Assembly: GCA_036417435.1 (NCBI GenBank)
Contig: CM070900.1
Location: 123,520,315 to 123,584,314, forward strand
Origin: Inia geoffrensis
Lineage: Eukaryota; Chordata; Mammalia; Artiodactyla; Iniidae
Length of the DNA: 64,000 bases
Reading direction: 5' to 3'
Shown here: positions 1 through 10,918 of the stretch, in pieces
Numbering within the stretch: position 1 is the first letter of the stretch
Layout: the number at the start of each line of letters is the position of its first letter
Made by a program: the position numbers and the translations under genes
Notes under the pieces: generated by a model
Told to the model about the DNA's origin: nothing
Databases searched by the model: none
What the model saw: only the letters and a program-made list of their open reading frames with translations

Positions 1-186
1 ATCCAGGAAAAGACTCCCAAAGCCTCCTATTTATAGCTTTTCACTCATTTATTTATTCTTCTTATGGCACAGCACACACCACATAGTAGGCACTCAGTGA
101 ATATTTATGGAAAACATGAATTTAAACCTAGTGTTGTAATGTCCAATTAATAATGCAAAAATAACCAATTTAAAGATAAAGTTTGG

Positions 187-304
187 GAATTCCCTGGCAG
201 TCCAGTGGTTAGGACTCCATGCTTCCACTGCACGGGGCACGGATTTGATCCCTGGCCAGGGAATTAAGATCCCGCATGCCACGCAGCATGAACAAAAAAA
301 AAAA
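187..304 (+). repeat. CHR-type tRNA-derived SINE, short form
   Basis: Starts with a variant of the cetartiodactyl SINE head ('ggaattccctggcagtcc') and has the B-box-like 'ggatttgatccctgg'. It ends in an A-rich tail. The flanks agataaagtttgg (174-186) and agacaaagtttgg (305-317) are a 13-bp target-site duplication with one mismatch. Antisense to MSH3. Confidence 0.85.
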
Positions 305-529
305 AGACAAAGTTTGGAGCCAAATTTTATGCACACATCTGCTAGATTTTAATATTTTTTCCATTGAGCGCAAAAAAGGATCTGAAGTGATTTAGAATAA
401 CAATATTTATAACAGAAGAGTTACAATGAATATGAAAGTAAGATTACAAGCCATATAGTAGATGCTCAAATTTGAGACAGCAAGTTTAGCATGAGCCTTT
501 AAAATGCTAATTTTAGGGTCTCACGCTGA

Positions 530-635
530 AGATTTCAATATAATAGGTCTGTGACAGGCCTTAGATAGCAGCATTTTTAACAAGCATCTCTGATTCTGAT
601 GCAGCTGTTCTAAGAATCATGCTAGAGAAATACTC
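530..635. repeat. MER5-like hAT DNA transposon remnant
   Basis: The segment reading 'gcatttttaacaagcatctctgattctgatgc' in pieces resembles the MER5 (hAT-Charlie) consensus remembered from mammals. It is short and diverged, and orientation was not determined. Confidence 0.45.
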
Positions 636-639
636 ATGG

Positions 640-916
640 AGAAATACTCCCATATAGGAAGAGATGGGGAAAACTAAACCAAATTTGTTTCTACACTGCG
701 CCTTAAATTTAGCTCTTAACCTCTTGGCAGTCAGGACAAAAAGGAATTAAAGGGGGAGCAGCCATTGGCTGAAAACATGAGGCCTGGCAGTTTGTCAGGG
801 AAGGCCAGTAAGGTGCTTCAAATCTCTTTATAAACAGGCACAGCACGCACATGGAGAGAAAAAAATTCCTTAGCATTAATAAAATGTGATTTATCAGATG
901 GTACTTCATATAAAAC
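640..916. other. MSH3 intron 20, no recognised feature
   Basis: AT-rich unique-looking intron. No exon, RNA gene or clear repeat was seen. Confidence 0.5.
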
Positions 917-1675
917 ATATTAATAGAAATGAAAATGCCCTTATGACCAATTTTTTAGACTATATAGAAACATATCAAATGGGTATTTCTTGCTCTAATT
1001 AATTTAAATCGTAGGGACAAACTTTTACACACTGCTGGTGAGATTCTAAACTGGTCCATCTTCCTTGAAGAACAAGAAAGATGCACATTCCTTACACTCT
1101 ACAGTCCCACTCCTAGGTAAAGCCTAGAATCAGAAAACTCACACGTGTACTAGATGTGTGTAAGACAGGTATCAGCACTGTTGATATTTGCAACAAGTTT
1201 GAATCATATTAGATATTAATCAAGAAAAATGGATAAACTATGGTACATGCATACAGTGGACTATCATAATTAGAGAAAAATGAGTGAACTAGAATTATAT
1301 GCATCCATATGGATGAAGTTCATAAATATAACATTGTGGGGGAAAAAGCCACTTGCAGAAGAATGACGTTTAAAAGCATACCAAACATACAGTTTAAAGG
1401 CATACCAAATAATTCCATATATTATTTCAAAACATACCTATGTAGTAAAAATATAGAGAAACTCATGAGATGAAAACCAGAGTCAAAAAGGGTTACTCTG
1501 GATGGGGTAGAGGGGAACAGGACCAGGGAGGGTTATGGGTTCAGTTAGATTGGCAATGCTCTATTTCTTTAGTAGGTTGGAAGCTACAGGGGATTGTAAT
1601 ATGTCTGAATAATTTCATAATAAATGAAAAATATGTTATAATATTAAACCATATCCTAGTAAAAATTTAAAATCC
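917..1675 (+). repeat. Old L1 fragment, 3' part
   Basis: Diverged L1 text can be followed: 'cacactgctggtgagattctaa', then 'ggataaactatggtacatgc', then 'ggatgaagttcataaata', as in the last part of L1 ORF2 and the 3' UTR. There is no open frame of note. A short internal duplication around 'aaaggcataccaaa' lies at 1371-1410. Confidence 0.7.
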
Positions 1676-1679
1676 TAGG

Positions 1680-2130
1680 GATATAACTGAATGTGGTCCA
1701 CATAGACTCCTTTCCAATGGTAATAGGAAGAGAAGGTGAGGACAGGGGAATGGACAAGGAACAGGGTTCTTCTACTAGAGCAGTGCATCCCAGACGGAGG
1801 TCTCAGAGGTTAAAGAGTTCAGGGAACCTCTGCATAGCAGACACACCACAGCCAATATAGGTGTGAGACTAATCTGTAAGAGCTGACAGGGAAATTCAGT
1901 TTCCCCCAGGTTAGGAAATAAAAGCAAGCTACATAATAATAATGCTTAGTATAAGACCGTTTAAGAGAGAAGACTTAGGTATACCTCTAAACTTGTGGAA
2001 AGCTACATGAAAAACCATAAATAGATGCTGACCTGTAGAGAAGTAAACATTTCACTTAATACCCTACTACACTGTAAACAGTTTTCATAATAAGCTTCTC
2101 TTACTTTTAGAATTAAATAACTGAGCTCTC
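1680..2130. other. MSH3 intron 20, no recognised feature
   Basis: AT-rich intron. Nothing supported on either strand. Confidence 0.5.
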
Positions 2131-2139
2131 CAGCAAGGG

Positions 2140-2285
2140 CTTGGGGAAATGCTTCTCAGCCTTGCCCACATTTCAAAACCACCTGGACACATGTAAAATT
2201 CAAATTCCCAAACCCTGCCCCAGGTCAACTTAGAACCTCTGAGTGCAGGGTCCAGGTTTCAATATACTTTAAAAGCTCCATTAAA
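2140..2285. repeat. MER5-like DNA transposon remnant
   Basis: Contains 'aaaaccacctggacacatg' followed by a 'ccctgccccaggt' core, resembling the MER5A/B arrangement. Diverged and uncertain. Confidence 0.4.
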
Positions 2286-2639
2286 AAAAATCCAGTGTAC
2301 ATTAAGGGTTAAAAAAATCAAAGATGTTAAATGTGTAAAGGGCAATGTTTCTGTTATGAAAATTAAAGACACCAGTCTTGCATACTGATCTGACAGAAAG
2401 CCATCAATTCCTAAAGGAGGAAGAACTAGGGCTACTTACAGGCTAGGTTACAACTTCGGAAAAATAAAGTCTGATATGCTGTTGGGAAGGTTTAAAGCTT
2501 AGAACCCCAAATTCCATGCTACTGAGTAGAGAAGAGAAGTCTGTCCAGGAAAAAAGTATTCCCAGACAATGACCATATATGCATTTCATTAGACGCCTAT
2601 GAAACATCTTATTTTGACTGATATAACCCTTAACATTTT
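2286..2639. other. MSH3 intron 20, no recognised feature
   Basis: Intron sequence with A-rich runs. Nothing supported. Confidence 0.45.
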
Positions 2640-2900
2640 TTGGGCAGGGGAGTACTTTTGTTACCTGTTTATTTTGGAATTTTGAAAATATTCATAAGCC
2701 AAACTAAAGAAAAGTCACCATAATCCTATATCTTTTACGATATTTTAGAATGCAGCCTTCTATCTAGATGGTTTTCTCTGCATATATTTACATATATAGT
2801 TTGTCATACAAAAGTGGAATCACACTGAATGCCAAGCTTCATAACCAGCTCTTTTTCATGTCTTGTAATAAGAATATTCTTTCATGTAATACTACTTCTG
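2640..2900 (-). repeat. Old L1M-type 3' UTR fragment
   Basis: The text 'acaaaagtggaatcacact' followed by 'ccagctctttttcatgtc' matches the reverse complement of old mammalian L1 3' UTRs as I remember them. No coding potential. Confidence 0.5.
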
Positions 2901-3245
2901 GATTGGCCCATCAGGACCAGGTAACTATAAAATGTATCCCCAAGTAGATGAATAAACTAATGTGTTTGTAGAAGTTAACTCAGAATGAATACTACTATAC
3001 TAAAACAATGAATTTGGTGTTGGCAAGGTTTAGAGTGCGGAATAGTTGGTTAACTTCTTTCAAGGATGACAGCTAAGACCAGCAATTCGTAGTGATTTCA
3101 CACCCTTTAAAAATTATTCTCAAAACTTGGTATTATCAAACTTTTTGTTTTATAGACGTTAGACCTGAGGCTAAGTTTAGAAAAGGAGTACTATACTAAC
3201 ATATATATGAAGACAGACTTTTAAATCCAAAATACTAATGACACG
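2901..3245. other. MSH3 intron 20, no recognised feature
   Basis: Unique-looking intron. Nothing supported. Confidence 0.45.
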
Positions 3246-3249
3246 GACT

Positions 3250-3465
3250 CTAGAAGAAGGAACAAAACTCAAATTTATTGAGTACCTATTACATACCAGG
3301 CACTTCATGTACTTAATTCCCACAATAATCTGTGATTAAGCAGTATTATCTCCATGTTATAGATGAAAAAACTGAGACATTGAGAAGTCAAGTAATTTGT
3401 CAAAGGTCAGATAGTTGTTAAGTAGCAAAAGTGGGATTTGTACCCAACTGTAACACTTTTTTTTC
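3250..3465 (-). repeat. MIR SINE
   Basis: In plus orientation it reads 'tttattgagtacctattaca', 'caggcacttcatgtactta', 'atagatgaaaaaactgaga' and 'gtcaaaggtcagatagtt'. These are the ordered conserved blocks of MIR in reverse complement. Confidence 0.8.
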
Positions 3466-3469
3466 TTTT

Positions 3470-4250
3470 TTTTTAATTCCGTGACACCATACTTCTTTCA
3501 AGGCTCTAGGTGAATGAAGTAACTAGCACACAGTCAGGAAATTGGTGAACTTGTATTGAGACCTGAGCTTTCTGGCTCTAAAGCTTCCATCCTTTCCCAC
3601 ACATAACCTATCTACTCACATTTTAGGAGCACTTATTATTAGCAAGAGATAAGAGAATCCTACTGACCCATCCAGAACTGGGCAAAGTCTGGGATTTTAC
3701 CCTATTTATATCAAGTTAAGCCAATATGGTTTCACAGATGCTAGCAAAAGACATGAAAACCCTGAATCGGAAACAAAGGACTTTTACCCATATTGGTTTG
3801 CATCAGCTGTCAAGTCCCGTAAAGGCAAGGCAAAGGGCTCACCATGGATGCTGTGCATGCAGTGGGTTGTATTACAAGGCAGAAAACTGAACTTGAGGAT
3901 TCAGTACTTGTACAACAAAAAGAAGCAAGCTTCCTCTTTGTGGGGAGATGTTATTACCTCTTCCCTCAAGATTGCTTGCTGCAAGCCCAACTCTGACAAA
4001 TGCCCAGGTAGGGAGCAATCAGGGGCTTTCTTGGTGTACTCAGTAGGGACATGCAGGGACACTCAGGGCCCATGGCAGACTGCTTTTATAAACATGACCT
4101 TAAGGTCCATGAAACAACAGCTACTTAAATGGTAAAGCATAAGAGAATGTTCCATATTTCAGTGTTTATATCTTTATAATCTATTTATTCCTTTAACTGA
4201 CTGAAATGATTCTTCGCTAATTAATGTTTTAAAGTTGTGATCAATCTTGC
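3470..4250. other. MSH3 intron 20, no recognised feature
   Basis: A 288-bp open frame lies at 3848-4135 (+), but it has no recognisable protein similarity, no Kozak context and no splice context. I regard it as chance. Confidence 0.45.
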
Positions 4251-4256
4251 AGTATA

Positions 4257-4506
4257 GGGACTTCCCTGGTGGTCCAGTGGGTAAGACTGCGCTCCCAATG
4301 CAGGGGGCCCAGGTTCCATCCCTGGTCAGGGAACTAGATCCCGCATGCATGCCGCAACTAAGAAGTCCACATGCCACAACTAAGAAGTCCACATGCTGCA
4401 ACTAAGAAGTCCACATGCCTCAACTAAAAAGATCCTGCATGCCGCAACAAAGATCCCGTGTGCCACAGCTAAGACCCAGTGCAGCCCTCCCCCCACAAAA
4501 AAATCC
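4257..4506 (+). repeat. CHR-type SINE with internal tandem expansion
   Basis: Head 'ggacttccctggtggtccag' and B-box-like 'aggttccatccctggtcagg'. A body follows in which a unit like 'caactaagaagtccacatg' is repeated in tandem (about 4355-4420), then an A-rich end. Candidate TSDs are weak ('gcagtata' before, 'gaagtata' after), so this is an older copy. Confidence 0.85.
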
Positions 4507-5005
4507 TGAAGTATAAAAGGTCAGTATCTCTCTGTGTTTCAGATAGATCTAGATATCCAAATAGATTAAGGTTTGATTTGTTTGCCCAGACTTCATAGCT
4601 TATGTTACAAACTTCGGCCAAATGTCTGGTCGTCCCTCTTTTCATGACATTAGCAGCCATTTCTAATTATTACCTAGATCTGTAACTACATTAGGGATTG
4701 CAAAAAAAGAGAGGGGGTGATATTCTAATACTATTATTCCTTCTCTGTTAGCTGGAACACTTCCATAAAGAGAAAATTCTTCTCATCATATTTTTTGGAA
4801 AGGCATGGTAGCTGCATGATTCTTCCCCTTTATTTTTCAATTTTTATTCTCCAAAGTGACTAGTGATTTTTTGTTTTAAGTATCATGAATTCATTCTAAT
4901 ATCCTCTAAGGTGACTGATGCATTTTTTTAGAATCATAAATTCATGGGCATAACATATTCCACTGGATATCCCTCTTAAACATGTTCAAGTCTACCACTC
5001 AAAAA
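4507..5005. other. MSH3 intron 20, no recognised feature
   Basis: AT-rich intron. Nothing supported. Confidence 0.45.
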
Positions 5006-5009
5006 TAAA

Positions 5010-5600
5010 ACAAGTCCCTTATTGGATCTCTCAACCCGTCTTCCCAGCCAATCTGCTCCAGGGTCACCTACTAACTCTATATCCTAACTTCTCACTTACT
5101 CTCTAACCCTCTTCAACTGGAGTGAGGCCCCACCACTCCACCATAACAGCTCTTGCAAAGGTCACTAGTCATATCCATTTGCTAAATCCATTTTGCTAAA
5201 AAAAAGGTGGACTTTTCAGGCTACATCTCATTCAGTCTTTCAGCTGTGGACCACTTCCTTCCTCCTTGAAGCACTTTTCTCCATGCTCCCATGACACTGG
5301 GATGTCCTGGTTTTCCCCTACCTCTCTGGGTACTCCTTCTCTGTTGGTTTTTCAAGCTTATCTTCTTATTCAGCCATGACATGTTGGCAGTTCTAAGGCT
5401 CAGCCTTGGAACATTATCTTCTTCACTATATTTACTCTCTGCCAACATGATCTCATCCACACCCAGGATCTCACTTCCCACTTATACAAAGATGTCTCAC
5501 AACAAATCTATATTGTTACCTTTCATCTCTCCCTCTGAACTCAAACTTTATATCCAACTGACTACATGACAGCTTCCCTATGGTCTCAGAGTATTGCTAC
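5010..5600 (+). repeat. L2 LINE, reverse-transcriptase region, left part
   Basis: Decayed L2 ORF2 text: 'gctcttgcaaaggtcacta', 'ttcagctgtggaccacttcc' and 'ctggttttcccctacctctc' correspond in order to the L2 reverse-transcriptase segment around the '...FDTVDH...' motif. Broken by stops. It continues after the L1 fragment at 5611-6065. Confidence 0.7.
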
Positions 5601-5610
5601 CTGCTACATA

Positions 5611-6065
5611 CAAAAACCAAGTCAATACTCAGCCATAAAAAAGAACAAAATAATGCCATTTGCAGCAACATAGATGGACCTAGAGATTAGCATACTAAGT
5701 GAAATAAGTCAGACAAAGACAATTATATGATATCACTCATATGTGGAATCTAATTTCAAAAAACGATACAAATAACTTATTTACAAAACAGAAACAGACT
5801 CACAGATTTCAAAAACAAGTTTATGATTACCAAAGGGGAAATGAGTGGGGGAGGGATAAATTAGGAGCTTGTGATTAACATATACACACTACTATGTATA
5901 AAATAGATAACCAACAAGGACCTACTGTATAGGTCCTATTGAATATTCTGTAATAACCCCTACACGGGTAGAGAATCTGAAAAAGAATGAATATATGTAT
6001 AACTGAATCACTTTGCTATACACCTGAAAACTAAAACAACATTGTAAATCAAAAAACCAAAAATA
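5611..6065 (+). repeat. L1 3' end, 5'-truncated
   Basis: Starts in the ORF2 C-terminus ('actcagccataaaaaagaac', 'gatggacctagagattag') and runs through the 3' UTR ('tacaaaacagaaacagactc', 'cactttgctatacacctgaa') to an A-rich end. It interrupts the L2 element on either side, so it inserted later. Confidence 0.85.
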
Positions 6066-6084
6066 AAGTCAGGATCCATGGAAA

Positions 6085-6925
6085 AAAAATCACTGTCTTC
6101 CAGTAAGTGCCGGTATTCTCCACTCAGAGGCACAAACCACTGTCATCGCTGAAAACTCCATTTATCTCAGCCTCATATCCCATCTATCACCAAATCCTGT
6201 TGATTTACTTCCTGTTATTACCTTTCAAATATGACTCCTTTCCATTTAAACTAACACTACAACCCAGTCCAAAATACTGATACCTCTCACCAAGGCCACT
6301 GCAAGGGCCTACTGATAAGACTGCGCTGATCAACTGTGTCCTTCCTCCAAACATTCTCTGCATTTCAGCCAGTGTAGATGTGATCATACCAAGCCCTGCT
6401 TAAAACCCTTCAATGGTTTCCCGTGGCTCTTACACAAACTCCTAACACGGCCTACACTTTGTGTAACTTGCCCTTACCTATTGTCTTCAGCTTCATGGAG
6501 AATCTTGCTCCCCTAGAGGGCCACCCTGCGGCTGTTTTCTCACTTTGGGTTTTTTTTAATGTGATAGAACATTTGCACATGCTGCTTTCTTGGTCTGAAA
6601 TGCTCTTCTTTCCTTTGATTAGTTAATGCCTCCTTCAGATTACACATCACCTGCTAAAGGAAGCCTTCTCCTGACGTTCCTGACCAGATCAGGTCCCAGC
6701 ACCACAGGCTGCCACAGCCTCATATACCTAGCCTTTGTAGACTTGTCACAGCTGCAATTTTGCATTTCTTTATACAATTTTTTGGTTTATGCTGATCTTC
6801 TCCATCAGGTAAACTTCATGGAAACATAAACTATGATTGCTTTGTATTCTGAGTGCCTGTCATATGTTAGATGCCAAGTTAGTATATGTTGGATGAATGA
6901 ACAAATGAAAATGAACGGATAAAGA
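6085..6925 (+). repeat. L2 LINE, right part and 3' end
   Basis: Continues the L2 at 5010-5600. It contains 'aaacccttcaatggtttccc', 'aggaagccttctcctgac' and an end near 'ttggatgaatgaacaaatg', the typical L2 3' UTR order. Open frames at 6205-6387 (-), 6423-6626 (+) and 6626-6829 (+) fall inside this element and are not genes. Confidence 0.75.
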
Positions 6926-7829
6926 TCCAAATTTGTTGAATTAATGCACTTTGTCCTTTTCCAGAAGGCTTATATTTGCTCTCACTGAATATACTTTATA
7001 TAAATATTTTATATACATAGAACAGGTTTTATACATTGGTAAGAATTTTATTATACTAATATTATAAATATGTTATCATCACAAAGGTTAGTTATTGTTA
7101 TTATCATTGAATTCATTCCTTGTGGCAGAAACTATTTCTGGTTACCTCTAAATCCATTCCTGAACACCTGTCCCTTGCCTAACTCCGTTATAAAAGCTGG
7201 ATAAAATCAAATTCATACTTTGTTTTGCTTGTAATTATGGCCATGAGACACAGCACTGGTCAGTGAAATGTAAGTGAAAGTTTTCTGGGAGGCTTCTGAA
7301 AAGGTACTGATTTCCTGAAAAAAAAGGAGAAGCTTTTGCATTCCTTTTCCCTTTTTCCTCATATGAATATCAATGTGATGTCTGGAGTCACAGCAACTAT
7401 CTTGCAACTATGAGGAGAAGACAACAAAACTGCAGAGCCACTGAAACATCTGAAGTGGTCACCTACTTCAAGCTTCCTTGTTAAATTAGAAAAGTAAACC
7501 CTTATTTTCTTTTCTATTACTTGTATCTAAAAACATTCCTGATATTCTGCTAACAAGATTCTCTTCCAGACAAATTACCTTACATTGCCCAAGATATTTT
7601 TTCTCTTTCTATTTTTCTCTTCTTTTTATCTTTTTTCTATTGATGAAATTTCTGTCACTTCTCCTAATAATGTAACCAAAATAAAATACCTAGTATTTTT
7701 TCTTAGGAAATAGAAAATTAACTATAATGTTAAAGACTAAAGAAATATTTTAAAAATTTATTATAATGAGTTAATTTACAAATATATGGAGATCAAAATA
7801 ACATCTGTTTGGTGATATGGCATCAAATA
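6926..7829. other. MSH3 intron 20, no recognised feature
   Basis: AT-rich intron up to the mariner. Nothing supported. Confidence 0.5.
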
Positions 7830-7903
7830 TTGGGTTGGCCAAAAAGTGTCTTCGGTTTTTAAGTCAAAAGAAAAGACACATCTTTCATTTTCACCAAGAA
7901 CTT

Positions 7904-8175
7904 TTTTTTTTTTTAATTTTATTTACTTATTTTTGGCTGCATTGGGTCTCCATTGCTGCACACGGGCGCAAGCTACTCTTCGTTGCAGTGCGCGGGCCTC
8001 TCACTGCGGTGGCTTCTTTTGTTCCGGAGCATGGGCTCTATAGCGCAGGTCTAGCAGCTGTGGCACACGGGCCCAGCCGCTCCACAGCATGTGGGATCCT
8101 CCTGGACCAAGGCCTGAACCTGTGTCCCCCACACTGGCAGGCGGACTCCTAACCACTGCGCCACCAGGGAAGCCC
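7904..8175 (-). repeat. CHR-type SINE inside the mariner
   Basis: Minus-oriented SINE: a T-rich start, then 'tttttggctgcattgggtct', ending in 'gcgccaccagggaagccc', the reverse of the canonical head. It is flanked by tcaccaagaactt (7891-7903) and tcaccaagagctt (8176-8188), a 13-bp TSD with one mismatch. Both flanks are mariner sequence, so the SINE is younger than the mariner. It is the only SINE here in sense orientation to MSH3. Confidence 0.92.
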
Positions 8176-8204
8176 TCACCAAGAGCTTTATTGAACAACG
8201 TATT

Positions 8205-9230
8205 TACTGTTTTGTTCCACTACCTTCTACCATTTTTCAGGCAACTTCATAATTCCATCTTCCCCAAAATTTTTATCTTTTTGAGCAAAGAACTGTTTAC
8301 AGTCTTCCAGGGAATTGAAATTTTTTCCTTTAAAGAATTTTGTAAAGACCAAAATAAATGTAAATCTGAAGGTGCAATGTCTCATGAATACGGTGGATGA
8401 ATTAGAACTTCCTGGCCAAGCTGTAACAGTTTTTGCCTGGTCATCAAAGAAACATGTGGTCTTGCGTTATCCTGATGGAAGACGATGCATTTTCTGTTGA
8501 CTAATTATGGACACTTTTCATAGAGTGCTGCTTTCAGTTGGTCTAAATGGGAGCAGTACTTGTTGGAATTAATCGTTTGGTTTTCCGGAAGGAGCTCATA
8601 ATAGAGGACTCCCTTCCAATCCCACGATGCACACAATACATCACCTTCTTTGGATGAAGGCCAGCCTTTGGTGTGGTTGGTAGTGGTTCATTTCGCTTGC
8701 CCCACAATCTCTTGCATTCCACATGATTGTACAATATCCATTTTTCATCGCCTGTCACAACTTGTTTTAAAAACAGAACATCTCCATTATGTTTCAGTAG
8801 AGTATCAGATGTGGAAATACAGTCAAGAAGGTTTTTTTCACTTAACTTACGTGGAACCCAAACATCAAAGCGATTAACATAACCAAGCTGGTGCAAATGA
8901 TTTTCAATGCTTGATTTGGGTATTTTGAGTATGTCGGGTATCTCCCACGTGGTATAACGTTGATTGTTCTCACTGAATGTCTCAATTTGATCGCTATCAA
9001 CTTCTACTGGTCTACCTGACCGTGGAGCATTGTCCAGCAAGAAATCTCCACAGCAAAACTTCACAAACCACTTTTGACACATTTGATCAGTCACAGCACC
9101 TTCTCCATACATGCAAAAATATTTTTTTGCGTTTCAGTTGCTTTTTTACCTTCCTTGAAATAATAAAGCATAATACACTGAAAATGTTGCTTTCTTCTTC
9201 CATCTTCAATATTAAAATGGCTACACAAAA
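8205..9230 (-). pseudogene. Mariner transposase pseudogene
   Basis: An open frame at 8543-9112 gives 189 residues. It contains the helix-turn-helix region with 'SGRPVEVDSDQ' (about 32-42), the mariner motif WVPRKL (85-90), and the first catalytic aspartate in VTGDEKWILYN (Asp at 122), followed by HPKKVM (153-158). After about residue 160 the frame shifts. The second catalytic motif HQDNARPH is found in another frame near 8455-8480, and just downstream the YSPD motif has a stop in place of Pro (YS*D). Upstream of 9112 the N-terminus continues in a different frame. The transposase is therefore dead, with the remains of all three catalytic aspartates still recognisable. Confidence 0.88.
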
Positions 9231-9384
9231 ATTCACCAATTTTGATGTTTTTTTTTTAAATGCACGCTGATGTGACAGCTGTCAATACAATCTAACAAAA
9301 TTGTTTCAAATGACGTTAAAGACAGCTGAGAACTACTAGAGCCATCTTACGATAAAAAAGGAACAAACCTTTTAGCCAACCCAA

Positions 9385-9901
9385 CAGAATTTAGGTTGCT
9401 TTGTTTTGTTCATTCTCTGATTAAAACCCAAGCCTTAAAGTGTTTTAATGTCTACTCAATTACATGAACCTTAGCATGTGATATATTCTGATGTGTTCAA
9501 GGGTCAAATATTAAATAAGCAGGAAAATAAATCAGACACTCTACACATATACTTTGACTATACACTATAGACTATATTTACCTTTTTCTAAAAATGTAAG
9601 TATAAGAAGTATAAATAATATTTTAAGAATGGATAAATCTGAGTAAATAGACTAAACTATGAATCCTAATTGGTGAGACCATGATATTTCACCTATATTC
9701 CTAATATGGCATGCAATTTAGGTTTATAGGTTGAGGGTAAGTCTTAGCCAGTTGCATGTTATATCCTTAGAGCAAAAAAGAATATGAATTAAATTATCTT
9801 GGGCCAGTGCCTTTTCCAGTCTGTTGTCAGTTCCCGACCTATAAAATAAGGAGGGTAGACTAGGTTGCAGACTGCTTTATAAAGCCTAGAAGCCAAGTCT
9901 C
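9385..9901. other. MSH3 intron 20, no recognised feature
   Basis: AT-rich intron. Nothing supported. Confidence 0.5.
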
Positions 9902-9917
9902 CAAGCCTTCTACCTCT

Positions 9918-10455
9918 TTTTTTTTGAAATTAAGAAAAATTTTATTTTATATTGCAGTATAGTTGATTTACAATGTTGTGTTAGTTTTAGGTGTATAGCA
10001 AAGTGATTTAGTTATACATATACGTATATCTATTCTTTTTCAGATTCTTTTCCCATATAGGTTATTACAGAGTATTGAGTAGAGTTCCCTGTGCTGTACA
10101 GTAGGTCCTTGTTGTTTATTTTATATATAGTAACGTGTATATGTTAATCCCAACCTCCTAATTTATCCCTCCCTCCACTTTTCCCCTTTGGTAACCGTAA
10201 GTTTGTTTTCTAAGTCTGTGAGTCTGTTTCTGTTTTGTAAATAAGTTCATTTGTATCATTGTTTAGATTCCACATATAAGTGATATATGATATTTGTCTT
10301 TGTCTGACTTACTTCACTTAATATGATCATTTCTAGGTCCATCCATGTTGCTGCAAATGGCATTATTTCATTCTGTTTTATGGCTGAGTAATATTCCATT
10401 GTATATATGTACCACACCTTCTTTATCCATGCAGCTGTCGATGGACATTTAGGTT
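9918..10455 (-). repeat. L1 3' end, 5'-truncated, with target-site duplication
   Basis: Reverse-oriented L1 3' UTR and ORF2 end ('agcaaagtgatttagttata', 'tggctgagtaatattccatt', 'gtcgatggacatttaggtt'). It is bounded by the 16-bp direct repeat caagccttctacctct at 9902-9917 and 10456-10471, so insertion by target-primed reverse transcription is directly visible. Sense to MSH3. Confidence 0.93.
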
Positions 10456-10759
10456 CAAGCCTTCTACCTCTGATTAAGGCAGAGCAGATCTGCTTTTATC
10501 TGTTTAATTTTCAACTTCTACAAATAATTTCCTTTAAGAAAGAACTCGGTAACTAAAAACAAGTTGAAAATGACCAGACAAAATGATCTCCTATGTCTCT
10601 TCTGATATTAATTTCATGATGAAATGATTTCTTTAAGTTCCGAAATTCTAAATAGTAAAATCCTATATAGCAAATCTGTTCACCTAACTATGTACATAAG
10701 AAGAAAATTCATGTGACGATTTATTGTCAGAAATATATTAAATAGAACTAATGTTTTTA

Positions 10760-10918
<159 letters not shown>

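Larger units (their letters stand above)
7830..9384 (-). mobile_element. Mariner (Tc1/mariner) DNA transposon with nested SINE
   Basis: The left end begins ttgggttggccaaaaagt and the right end finishes in the inverted form, ...ttagccaacccaa. These terminal inverted repeats are of the type I remember for the ruminant mariner. Next to the left end is TA, the expected target dinucleotide. Next to the right end is CA, probably a mutated TA. Total length is 1555 bp. Without the 272-bp SINE and its duplicated target the element is about 1.27 kb, the normal mariner size. The transposase reads on the minus strand and is broken. Confidence 0.9.

Noticed and set aside
4257..4330. tRNA-gene-like A and B box sequences in the SINE heads
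   Set aside because: They belong to tRNA-derived SINEs. No copy has a complete cloverleaf with acceptor-stem pairing, so none is annotated as a tRNA gene.
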